Below, in pieces: positions 27,898 through 35,212 of a stretch of DNA of 64,000 nt. The translations under genes were made by a program, and so were the position numbers. The DNA is from Paenibacillus sp. YN15. Its GTDB lineage: Bacteria; Bacillota; Bacilli; Paenibacillales; NBRC-103111. The stretch is taken from the NCBI RefSeq assembly GCF_003285005.1, contig NZ_QMFA01000031.1, forward strand, positions 1-64,000. Direction: 5' to 3'. The stretch's first letter is position 1. Every line of letters starts with the position of its first letter. Below the pieces are notes generated by a model that was not told the origin of the DNA, searched no databases, and saw only the letters and a program-made list of their open reading frames with translations.

Positions 27898-30558
27898 CTA
27901 TTCATGTAAATTCTCATTCAGTATTTCAAGAACCTTATCCATGCACAGCGCCGCTTCTCTGATTCTCGCCGCGATTTTGCTGCGCTTGTCCTTGTCCTGC
28001 AAGTTGATCAGCGTCACATTGAAGCCCCCGCCCAAGGCCTCCAGGTCGTTGCCGTTGTCACGGTTCCAGATTTCCGCCGTGCGCCGGTAGAGCTTGCCGA
28101 TCTCCTCAAGGAAGGCAAAGTCGGGGTTCAACGCCTGAGCCCGTTCCAAGAAGGCAAAGACGCAGCTCCCGTTTGTCGCCATGTTGCATATGTTGCTCGT
28201 ATGCATGGCCCATCCGTCATCGAATTCCTCGGGCATCATGCCGTCAAACTTTCCGTTCTCGATACCGTTGGCCCAAGCGCGAAAGGCCTCCGGACCGAAG
28301 CAAAACGCATCGGTCTTTACGGTGAACAGCCTGGGCATATCGAGTATCACATCCCGATATATCTGCTTTAGATCCACCGGCCGCTTCTTTTCGCCGACGA
28401 AAAGCCATCCCTTGGCGGCATGGGTTGAGGCTGCATGCTCATCAATGACCTGCTCAAGAGGTACACGGTCGGGTTCGGTTTTGTCGCCCGTCAGGTACAG
28501 CAGCGTTTTGCCATGCTCCTCATAGCCGACGTAGATACCCCAAGGAGGGCCGTTGCGCGTTACGGCGATGACGGGCACCCCCTTGTCGATGTAAGCGATC
28601 ATGGTCTGCACGTACATTTCCTTGTTGGCAAGAAGCTGTTTTTCCGTCACAAAAGTGCTGGCATATCCGCATTTTTCAAAGATGCTTTCCAAATAGCCGC
28701 CGCCTTCGCGGACAAACCTGCACGACGATACCGCCTCGCCCATGTATTCGCCATAGGAATACACCTGGGCCAGAATGTCGCCCGTCAGCCCGGCGAAAAA
28801 CCAATAGCCGAAATCCGGCTCATCGATATATTCGCCAAGACATTCCATCACATACCGGGCACAGCCGTTAAACCAGTAATTTTCACCGTATTCGCTGGTG
28901 ATAAATCTGTGGAGATTGGGAATGGTGTTATTGCTCTGTTTCATGTTCACGGTAAGCGCGCCCTCCTTGATTTTGGATTTTGGCACCTGTACAAGCTGAG
29001 AAACGCGGATGGAACGGAAATATTTTTTGATGGAGCTGTTGGAGCCCAGAATAATGGGGCGAGCCGGCTCACGGCTGATGTCAGCCGCCATGTAGGGGAA
29101 ATTCACGCCGCAATAGCGGACCTCGCCGTTGAGGATAACTGCGAAATGCTTTGGACCCGCAATCCATGTCAAATGATTGTATATATTCGGGTTGATTCCG
29201 CCGCGCTTAGGGAAGCTGAAATAGTCGCCGAATACCGGCTGGTGGAAGCAGATCGCTTCCTGAGATAACCTTTCGTCAGGATTGTTGTTCATATTGACGC
29301 CAAACAGGTAATTCAGGTCCTCGCCGTGATGGAAACGGATGCTGCCATCGTTTTTCCCATGGCCCCAGCCGCCGCTCTCGTCTCCGACCAAGAACTCCAT
29401 GTCCACGCGAAAGGGCAGCCTGACCGCCACATGGGTCGATAATACCCGCGTCGCTATCCAGGAAATAAACTCCGCTTCCCCTTGCTCGGTAACACGATAA
29501 TGCGGGCGATTGATCGGGATCAGCTGGTCCATTGCTACATCTTGCGTCCATAGAATCGGATTGGCATTTTCGATTTCCTCAACCGTGATAGATCCGTGAT
29601 CCATTTCTTCCGGCTTGCGGAAAAGTTTCGAGTCGGGCAAACGCTTTTTAACGGGTACGAGCAAGGACACCAGACTCCTTTGACCGTCCGGGGAGATCAA
29701 GTCCTCCAGCATCACCTCGTGGCGCAAACGGCCGTCGTGCGTATAGTCGATTTCGTAGTACGGGTTGCCGTCGAAGCCAGACACGAGGGAGCGGAAGCGC
29801 TCGCTCATGTCCTCGTCCAAATATACATTGGCAGCCGCGAACAGGCCTCCCTCGAATCTGTAGTCTGCATAAGGGCCTTTATTTTCAAAGTCGTCAGCGA
29901 TTTTTATAACGGTGATGTCGCCTGCGTCTGTTTGGAACTCAAAGCGCTCATGCGCTCCCGGCGCACCGGGGGCGAGACCGTGGGTCTGCACCCACCGCCA
30001 GAACCCCTCCGGATCGGACGTTTGCTCGCTTCCTTTCAGACATGATGATAAAACCCGCATGGGCGGCAGTGCCACAATGGAGGGTTCGATAGGCTTTGAC
30101 AATCTGTCCGATATAGCGGAAAGTTCATCATAGCTCATGGTTCTACTCCTCTCCAACGTGTCGAGCTGCTTCTCCATCTTCTCATACAGAATGGGCAATG
30201 CCGAAATCTTGGTGATTCCATTTTGCATCATGGCCAGCAAAAACTCATTCACAATACGGCGGAGCTCTGTTAATGCGTTCACCTCTTCGTCGATGGCGCG
30301 TATGCGGTTCACAAACGTTTCCACCACGACGCTCATATCCGCGCTTCCGTAAATGCGAATGATGTCCTTGATGGGAATCTTCATCTTCCGAAGCACCATG
30401 ATCTGCTTCAATCGCTCGATATTCGCCGCGTCATAGCATCTGTATTTTCCGGAATACGACCGGGCGCTTTGGATCAACCCTTCCTGCTCATAATAGCGAA
30501 GACTGCGGGATGTGATCCCAAGCATGTTTGTCAGATCGGTTATTTTTACCAAACCCAT
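27898..30558 (-). CDS. MerR-family transcriptional regulator fused to a large multi-domain effector region
   Basis: An 886-residue protein, several times longer than usual MerR regulators. Residues 1-72 are a MerR winged HTH (KITDLTNMLGITSRSLRYYEQEG). A coiled dimerisation helix follows (about 75-145). Residues 155-305 look like a GyrI/AraC-type effector-binding fold. About 315-515 is a beta-rich, aromatic-rich domain. About 540-870 resembles the C39-peptidase-like domain of BtrH-type proteins: a cysteine in FNGCARYVMEC and, where C39 enzymes have a histidine, PPWGIYVGYEE, so catalysis is doubtful. No signal peptide. It stands alone in its transcript, under its own MerR-type promoter. Ligand and further targets are unknown; domain assignments after residue 155 are tentative. 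Confidence 0.8.
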   Translation of the reverse strand: MGLVKITDLTNMLGITSRSLRYYEQEGLIQSARSYSGKYRCYDAANIERLKQIMVLRKMKIPIKDIIRIYGSADMSVVVETFVNRIRAIDEEVNALTELRRIVNEFLLAMMQNGITKISALPILYEKMEKQLDTLERSRTMSYDELSAISDRLSKPIEPSIVALPPMRVLSSCLKGSEQTSDPEGFWRWVQTHGLAPGAPGAHERFEFQTDAGDITVIKIADDFENKGPYADYRFEGGLFAAANVYLDEDMSERFRSLVSGFDGNPYYEIDYTHDGRLRHEVMLEDLISPDGQRSLVSLLVPVKKRLPDSKLFRKPEEMDHGSITVEEIENANPILWTQDVAMDQLIPINRPHYRVTEQGEAEFISWIATRVLSTHVAVRLPFRVDMEFLVGDESGGWGHGKNDGSIRFHHGEDLNYLFGVNMNNNPDERLSQEAICFHQPVFGDYFSFPKRGGINPNIYNHLTWIAGPKHFAVILNGEVRYCGVNFPYMAADISREPARPIILGSNSSIKKYFRSIRVSQLVQVPKSKIKEGALTVNMKQSNNTIPNLHRFITSEYGENYWFNGCARYVMECLGEYIDEPDFGYWFFAGLTGDILAQVYSYGEYMGEAVSSCRFVREGGGYLESIFEKCGYASTFVTEKQLLANKEMYVQTMIAYIDKGVPVIAVTRNGPPWGIYVGYEEHGKTLLYLTGDKTEPDRVPLEQVIDEHAASTHAAKGWLFVGEKKRPVDLKQIYRDVILDMPRLFTVKTDAFCFGPEAFRAWANGIENGKFDGMMPEEFDDGWAMHTSNICNMATNGSCVFAFLERAQALNPDFAFLEEIGKLYRRTAEIWNRDNGNDLEALGGGFNVTLINLQDKDKRSKIAARIREAALCMDKVLEILNENLHE

Positions 30559-30591
30559 GTTTTCTGCTCCCTTTAGCAGGATTACAAAATA

Positions 30592-30622
30592 AACATATCA
30601 CTTGACCGTGCGTCAATGTCAA
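30592..30622 (-). promoter_or_regulatory. MerR-type promoter with 19-base spacer and dyad operator
   Basis: On the minus strand the -35 is TTGACA (30622-30617), the spacer is 19 bases and the -10 is TATGTT (30597-30592). The spacer contains the dyad TTGAC-5-GTCAA (30602-30616). Overlong spacers with a dyad between the hexamers are the hallmark of MerR-regulated promoters, so autoregulation is likely. Confidence 0.7.
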
Positions 30623-30649
30623 TAAATATCAAGAAATACCTGGGAGCCC

Positions 30650-30688
30650 GCAAAAAAAATCCCCTGCCTCCGGGGCAAGGGATTGCGG
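30650..30688 (-). terminator. Terminator after tRNA-Met
   Basis: On the minus strand arms ATCCCTTGCC / GGCAGGGGAT with loop CCGGA are followed by a run of T. It ends the tRNA transcript and separates it from the MerR-fusion gene. Confidence 0.88.
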
Positions 30689-30699
30689 TAAACCATATA

Positions 30700-30773
30700 T
30701 AGCGGCGAAGGGAATCGAACCCCTGACCTTTCGGGTATGAACCGAACGCTCTAGCCAGCTGAGCTACGCCGCC
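30700..30773 (-). tRNA. tRNA-Met (anticodon CAT)
   Basis: The 74-base cloverleaf runs from GGCGGCG to the discriminator A. The D-arm is AGCTCAGCTGG, the anticodon stem TTCGG/CCGAA holds loop TTCATAC with CAT (30739-30737), and the T-arm contains GGTTCGATTCC. No CCA is encoded. The position between yabR and spoIIE matches the B. subtilis trnSL-Met locus. The sequence fits the elongator rather than the initiator, as it has a G1-U72 pair and no run of three G-C pairs in the anticodon stem. Confidence 0.95.
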
Positions 30774-30823
30774 GCGTATAGACAAGCATGAGTATACCCG
30801 ATGAATCGGGAGGCCGTCAAGAC

Positions 30824-30865
30824 GCAAAAAAAGCCGTACGGATTCACGAGGTCCGCACGGCTCTA
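30824..30865 (-). terminator. Terminator of the S1-domain gene
   Basis: On the minus strand GAGCCGTGCGGAC / GTCCGTACGGCT-like arms (one mismatch) are followed by TTTTTTT. Confidence 0.8.
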
Positions 30866-30880
30866 TGGGTGTCGGGTGGC

Positions 30881-31390
30881 TTAGTCGCGGCGCGCGCCTC
30901 GGCCTCCCCGCTTGCCTTCCGTATTCTTCTTCAGAGAGGACATCCGCTCCTCGCTGTCCTTCAAGAACTTGGACATCTTGTCTTCAAAGGACGGCTTGCC
31001 CATGGGGGCCTTGTGGAAGGAACGTCCGCCGCGATCGCCGCGTCCGCCTCCTCCAAATCCTCCGCCACCACCACCGCCGCCAAATCCGCCTTCACTGCGT
31101 TCGCGGGGAGGAAAGCTGCGGCGTTCAGGTCTGGCCGGGGTCTCACCTGGAGGTTTGTCGACGGCTTGCTTGATTGAAAGGCCGATCTTTCCGTCCTTGT
31201 CCACGTTGATCACCTTGACGAGAACCTTATCCGCCAGCTTCAGATGATCATTAACATCTTTCACGTAATTGTCCGCAATTTCCGAGATGTGAACAAGGCC
31301 TGTCTGTCCTTCCGGAAGTTCCACGAACGCCCCGAAATGAGTGATGCCTGTCACCTTTCCCTCAAGCTTGCTGCCTACTTCAATTGCCAT
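30881..31390 (-). CDS. yabR: S1-domain RNA-binding protein with Gly/Arg-rich tail (YabR-like)
   Basis: The 169-residue product opens with an S1/OB fold (2-72; GSKLEGKVTGITHFGAFVE, TGLVHISEIADNYV, GKIGLSIKQA), as in general stress protein 13 and YabR. A long glycine stretch with RGG-like repeats and a basic C-terminal tail follow (about 95-169), longer than in B. subtilis. The frame opens 17 codons upstream, but the ATG at 31390 matches the family start and follows GGGAGG. It lies between divIC and tRNA-Met. RNA or ribosome association is the family expectation. Confidence 0.92.
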   Translation of the reverse strand: MAIEVGSKLEGKVTGITHFGAFVELPEGQTGLVHISEIADNYVKDVNDHLKLADKVLVKVINVDKDGKIGLSIKQAVDKPPGETPARPERRSFPPRERSEGGFGGGGGGGGFGGGGRGDRGGRSFHKAPMGKPSFEDKMSKFLKDSEERMSSLKKNTEGKRGGRGARRD

Positions 31391-31507
31391 AAAGGTAATT
31401 GTTCCTCCCTTGACATAATAAAGCCGATCCGAATGATCCAAAAGAACGGGCTACGAGAATTATACCCGAAGGGTCAAAATCGGTCAACAAAAGCCGGACA
31501 TCTCCCT

Positions 31508-31849
31508 TTACGGAGTTGTCCGCGGCACGTCGAACACCGTTTCCCCTTGTTTAAACATATGATTATCCTTGCGGATGCGTTCCTCCCGATATTCCGGATC
31601 GGACATCCGCTCCACCTCGCGCTTGAGCTTTTCGTTCACCTGCACCGTGTCGTTCAGCTTGCTCCCGAGCGCTTCCAGACGGATTGCAATCTCGTCCGTT
31701 CTCTGCATCTGGCTCCACACCGTGGCGCCGGCCCATAAGGTCAACGCCAGCACACCTATGGTCAGAAGACGGATACGCTTGCGGCTTGCGCCAGTTTTGA
31801 GGCTGGCGGAGGTTTTGCTCCCAACACTGCCGGCGCGTTCCCTGGACAT
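31508..31849 (-). CDS. divIC: Septum formation protein DivIC (FtsB/DivIC family)
   Basis: A 113-residue bitopic protein: basic cytoplasmic N-terminus (1-26), one TM helix (about 28-46), an extracytoplasmic coiled coil (about 48-85) and a short C-terminal tail with DPEYREERIRKDN, typical of DivIC. It partners with FtsL and DivIB in the divisome. A good GGGAGG precedes the ATG. It follows yabQ by 27 bases, the same order as in B. subtilis yabP-yabQ-divIC. Confidence 0.94.
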   Translation of the reverse strand: MSRERAGSVGSKTSASLKTGASRKRIRLLTIGVLALTLWAGATVWSQMQRTDEIAIRLEALGSKLNDTVQVNEKLKREVERMSDPEYREERIRKDNHMFKQGETVFDVPRTTP

Positions 31850-31876
31850 GAGCTTTCCTCCCGTTCATGAAGCGTC

Positions 31877-32440
31877 TTACCGCTTGAGCCACCGGCGAAA
31901 AGCCTGCCAGGGCCCTTTCACCCAACGCGGCAGCTTGGCATAAGGCCGCACTGCCCGTCCTACAAAACGGAGCAAAAGACGCAAAGGATAGAGCAATTGT
32001 ATCACAACTTTATACAGGAACATAGCGACTGCAGTCACGATTCCCAGCAGGAAACGGACTATTCGGACCAATAATCGGAAGGGCCGAATAATAAGTATCT
32101 CTACACAGCGTATCACAAATCGGATCAGGGCTTCAATTCCGCGGAGCAATAACCGGATCATTTTGACGGAAGTTCGGCTTAATCCCAAAAAATAAACGGT
32201 GTATCCGGCAGCCAGTCCCAGAAACACAAAAATCCGGACTTGTCCGAAATTGCCGATAAATAACATGCGGAATACAAAAATCGTGGCGATTGCCCAATAG
32301 GCCAGGTCAAAGAGAGGGATCAGCCATCGGGGAATCCGGAGCTCATGGGCCAGGACCCGGTACAGGTCGAACAGGAGGCCGATCCCCATTCCGCTGGCCA
32401 GCATAAGCCCCATGGTGGCAAATTGCACAGACAGACTCAC
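31877..32440 (-). CDS. yabQ: Spore cortex biosynthesis protein YabQ
   Basis: A 187-residue membrane protein needed for spore cortex formation in B. subtilis. Four hydrophobic segments are seen: about 5-25, 38-60, 65-85 and 128-150, with an Arg-rich cytoplasmic C-terminus. The FDLYRVL motif after the first segment is characteristic. It begins with GTG overlapping the yabP stop (GTGA), so translation is coupled. Mother-cell expression (sigma-E) is expected from the family and from the upstream promoter candidate. Confidence 0.93.
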   Translation of the reverse strand: MSLSVQFATMGLMLASGMGIGLLFDLYRVLAHELRIPRWLIPLFDLAYWAIATIFVFRMLFIGNFGQVRIFVFLGLAAGYTVYFLGLSRTSVKMIRLLLRGIEALIRFVIRCVEILIIRPFRLLVRIVRFLLGIVTAVAMFLYKVVIQLLYPLRLLLRFVGRAVRPYAKLPRWVKGPWQAFRRWLKR

Positions 32441-32724
32441 TTAAACAGCTTCCCCAAAAAACCCTTGGATTTGCTTCCGCTTCCCCCGTCCACATAGGCC
32501 AGTTCGTTCACCAATCCCTCGATGGCGACCAATCCCTGCTCCAGGCTCAGGTTCTTGATATGGAGATTGGAGCCCTTAATCATCAGGTACCCCATCTCTG
32601 TCTCCAACAAAAACTCCTCGTTGTCGAAGCTCTCCACATTCAATACCCCGGACAGCTCCAAAAGCTTCCGGTTCAGCATTTTGACTTCCTGGCGCTTGAT
32701 TTTGCCCGTTTCCACCACCATGGC
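32437..32724 (-). CDS. yabP: Sporulation protein YabP
   Basis: A 95-residue protein of the YabP/YqfC family (ML-N-KLLELSGVLNVESFD, then ETEMGYLMIKGSNLHIKNLSLEQG). It is required with YabQ for cortex assembly. The frame extends 80 codons upstream, but the ATG at 32724 has AGGGAGG 8 bases upstream and matches the family start. The extension reads through the upstream terminator and promoter and is not real coding sequence. Confidence 0.94.
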   Translation of the reverse strand, partial: AMVVETGKIKRQEVKMLNRKLLELSGVLNVESFDNEEFLLETEMGYLMIKGSNLHIKNLSLEQGLVAIEGLVNELAYVDGGSGSKSKGFLGKLFK

Positions 32725-32775
32725 ATGTCCCTCCCTACGTTCGCGCGGACTTAAGGCAACTGCCAACAACTGCGT

Positions 32776-32815
32776 GTCCACGCCTGCTTTACCATAAGGG
32801 TATGGGAGATTGTTC
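32776..32815 (-). promoter_or_regulatory. Candidate sigma-E promoter of yabP-yabQ-divIC
   Basis: On the minus strand GTTCTAAA and CATACCCT are 14 bases apart. CATACCCT differs by one base from the sigma-E -10 consensus CATACANT. It lies between the rqcP terminator and yabP, whose B. subtilis homologue is sigma-E dependent. Confidence 0.45.
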
Positions 32816-32865
32816 GGGTTTAGAACCAGGGGCTTGGTTTTTTTCAAATCCGACAAAAACTGCAG

Positions 32866-32904
32866 ATAACGAAAACACCGGCCGGGAGATCCCCGGGCCG
32901 GTGC
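32866..32904 (-). terminator. Terminator after rqcP
   Basis: On the minus strand CACCGGCCCGGG / CCCGGCCGGTG arms with loop GATCT are followed by TTTTCG. Confidence 0.8.
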
Positions 32905-32911
32905 ATACCGT

Positions 32912-33172
32912 TTATTCCTTATGGCTCTCCTCGCGGAGCACCGTGTACATACCGGCTGCTTCATCCTTGCGGGAGGTTTCGGCGACGCTCTCCACCCGCA
33001 CGGTCACGCTTTTTTGGCCAAAGCGGATGGTCAGCTCATCCCCCACCTTAACCTCGCTGCTCTTCTTCGCCTCGCGGCCGTTCAGATACACCCGCCCCTG
33101 GTCCGAGACCTCTTGGGCCACAGTACGCCTCTTGATCAGACGGGAAACCTTCAGATATTTGTCCAGCCTCAT
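32912..33172 (-). CDS. rqcP: S4-domain RNA-binding protein RqcP (YabO)
   Basis: An 86-residue protein that is one S4 domain: MRLDKYLKVSRLIKRRTVA, then VYLNGREAKKSSEVKVGD. Family members RqcP/Hsp15 bind ribosome-nascent chain complexes and work with RqcH in Ala-tailing of stalled 50S products. It starts immediately after the HU stop (the two share base 33172), and a terminator follows, giving a two-gene unit hup-rqcP. Confidence 0.94.
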   Translation of the reverse strand: MRLDKYLKVSRLIKRRTVAQEVSDQGRVYLNGREAKKSSEVKVGDELTIRFGQKSVTVRVESVAETSRKDEAAGMYTVLREESHKE

Positions 33173-33444
33173 TATTTAACAGCGTCTCTCAGCTTATTGC
33201 CTGCCTTGAAGGCGGGAATCACCGATTCCGGGATGGCGATGGGATCGCCGTTCTGGGGATTGCGGCCGGTGCGGCCGGAGCGCTTGCGGGTTTCAAAGGT
33301 GCCGAAGCCAACCAGCTGAACCTTGTCGCCGGCAGACAGCGCTTCCGTCACTTCACCGACGAAGCTGTTCAGAACCACTTCTACATCGCGCTTGGTCAAG
33401 CCGCTTTTTTCCGAAATTTTGTTTACAAGATCCGTTTTATTCAT
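33172..33444 (-). CDS. hup: HU-family DNA-binding protein
   Basis: A 90-residue nucleoid protein with MNKTDLVNKISEKSGLT at the start, VQLVGFGTFE and the arm sequence RSGRTGRNPQNGDPI that intercalates into the minor groove. Complete, typical length. It is inserted between yabN/mazG and rqcP, a common order in Paenibacillaceae. GGGGAGG precedes the ATG. Confidence 0.97.
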   Translation of the reverse strand: MNKTDLVNKISEKSGLTKRDVEVVLNSFVGEVTEALSAGDKVQLVGFGTFETRKRSGRTGRNPQNGDPIAIPESVIPAFKAGNKLRDAVK

Positions 33445-33676
33445 TCTGGATAATCCTCCCCAAAAAATGGTTTCAAGCTGCCGGCGAATCCGGCGTCTGA
33501 ATTGTTAGGTTAAGCTCTTGCTGCCTGCAAACGAGACATACAAAGCCTGTTTATCGTCTACTTATTCTGGATGCTGCCGGAAAATCCTGCTAACAAAGGG
33601 CGATTAAGCAAAACTTTTTTCTGTGAAGCCTCCCTTTATCCTGCCTCCTCCTGCCTCCGGCCCGGACCAAATGAAT
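33445..33676 (-). other. 232-base mazG-hup gap
   Basis: It carries the HU leader and presumably its promoter. A small hairpin with arms GCCGGATTCGCCGGC lies at about 33480-33495. I could not choose a clear promoter. Confidence 0.4.
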
Positions 33677-35206
33677 TCAGAGGGCCTCTTCCGGAGAAAG
33701 TGTTTTGGCCTCCTGCCAATAGCGCTCCATCTCCTCCAGAGTGGCATCCGCCGGTTTTAGGCCCCGTTCTCTCAGCTTCTCCTCCACGTAGGTGAACCGC
33801 CGGACAAACTTGCGGTTGGTCCGGGAGAGGGCCTCCTCGGGATCACAGGACAGGAAACGGGCCAGATTGACAAGGGCAAACAGCAGGTCCCCCAGCTCCT
33901 CCACCTGGCGTTCGGGAGCGACCGCCGCCGAAGGGGAAGCGCCCGCTTCCGCCGGCAAACCCAGCTCGGCCTTCAGCTCCGCCAGCTCCTCCTCCACCTT
34001 GGCCAGCACATCCTCCATGCGGTCCCAGTCAAAACCCACCTTGGCCGCTTTCTTCTGGAGCTTGTAGGCCTTCATCAGGCCGGGAAGGTCGCGGGGCACT
34101 CCATGAAGCGCAGAGAGAGCCTCGGGCTTCAGACCTTTTTGGCGTTTTTCCTCCGCCTTCACCTCTTCCCAGCGGGCCAGCGCTTCTTCGGAATTGTCCG
34201 CATCGCGGCTGCCGAACACATGGGGATGGCGGCGGAGCAGCTTCTCGTTCAGCCCGGCGATGACATCATAGGCCGTGAAGCTGCCTGTCTCCTCCTCCAT
34301 TTGGGCGTGGAGCATAATCTGCAGAAGGAGATCGCCCATCTCCTCGCACATGGCGTCCGGGTCATCATCATCCAGTGTTTCCAAAACCTCGTAGGTTTCT
34401 TCAATCAGGTTTTTGCGGATGCTCTGATGGGTCTGCTCCCGGTCCCAGGGGCAGCCCTCCGGACTGCGGAGAATGCGCACAATTTCGTGCAGCCGGGGAA
34501 AAGTCTTGTTGATTACGGCGTCTGCCTGAGTAGGCGGCACATAAATCAGCGACAGGTTGCCGTACCCTGTGAGCCGGTCCAGCTCATACAGGGGCACCGC
34601 CGTCATGGACTCGCTGCCCGCTACCCCCAAGGCATGGCCCACCCATACGGTATGCTCATCGGGGTACAGCTCCATCAGGGCCAGCTTGGCATCGGAGGCG
34701 GTATACATGTCGTACACCTGGCCGATCACCGTGTGCAGCCGGGGGTTCAGCACGGACATGGACAGGCTGGAGGCGTCCAGCAGCTGAAAGCCCTCAATGG
34801 GGTCGAATCCGAAGCGGGCAAAGGCCTGATCCAGGAAGCTTTCCCCGCCTACCGCCTCGAAGGAAATCCCTGCCGCGGCGCACCGTTCCCGAAGAAGCAG
34901 GGTGGTCCGCTCCGCCACAAAGGGATGGCCCGGCACGGCATACACCACCTGCTTGTCCGTTTCCGCCGCCAGCCGGAGCAGTTCGGCGGCAATGGCCTCA
35001 TATACGTCCTCAAAGCTGGACTGAGCTTCATAGATATGATCAAAGCTGCTGCAGGCGATGCCCTGTCCCTTCAGATAGGGGACCACCGGATGGTCCTCTG
35101 TCCGCAGATAGACAGCATCCGCCGCCGTGAGCCGCCGCAGCACCCCCAGGGTCAGCTGGTTTTCGTCTCCCGAGCCCAATCCCACTACTGTTATTGCCTT
35201 CGCCAT
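33677..35206 (-). CDS. mazG: Tetrapyrrole methylase-like / MazG nucleotide pyrophosphohydrolase fusion (YabN)
   Basis: A 509-residue two-part protein. Residues 1-215 form a SAM-dependent tetrapyrrole methylase fold (ITVVGLGSGDENQLTLGVL; VVYAVPGHPFVAE). Residues 240-500 carry two MazG repeats: LRSPEGCPWDREQTHQSIR with EEMGDLLLQIMLHAQ, and the C-terminal VEELGDLLFALVNLAR. Hydrolyses non-canonical or excess NTPs. The fusion is typical of Firmicute YabN. It follows the flippase gene with a 6-base gap. Confidence 0.94.
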   Translation of the reverse strand: MAKAITVVGLGSGDENQLTLGVLRRLTAADAVYLRTEDHPVVPYLKGQGIACSSFDHIYEAQSSFEDVYEAIAAELLRLAAETDKQVVYAVPGHPFVAERTTLLLRERCAAAGISFEAVGGESFLDQAFARFGFDPIEGFQLLDASSLSMSVLNPRLHTVIGQVYDMYTASDAKLALMELYPDEHTVWVGHALGVAGSESMTAVPLYELDRLTGYGNLSLIYVPPTQADAVINKTFPRLHEIVRILRSPEGCPWDREQTHQSIRKNLIEETYEVLETLDDDDPDAMCEEMGDLLLQIMLHAQMEEETGSFTAYDVIAGLNEKLLRRHPHVFGSRDADNSEEALARWEEVKAEEKRQKGLKPEALSALHGVPRDLPGLMKAYKLQKKAAKVGFDWDRMEDVLAKVEEELAELKAELGLPAEAGASPSAAVAPERQVEELGDLLFALVNLARFLSCDPEEALSRTNRKFVRRFTYVEEKLRERGLKPADATLEEMERYWQEAKTLSPEEAL

Positions 35207-35212
35207 GCGCGA

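Noticed and set aside
30582-30827. 81-codon minus-strand ORF
   Set aside because: It covers the tRNA-Met gene and its terminator.
32725-32964. N-terminal extension of YabP (80 codons)
   Set aside because: It reads through the rqcP terminator and the promoter candidate; the inner ATG has the correct ribosome site and family N-terminus.
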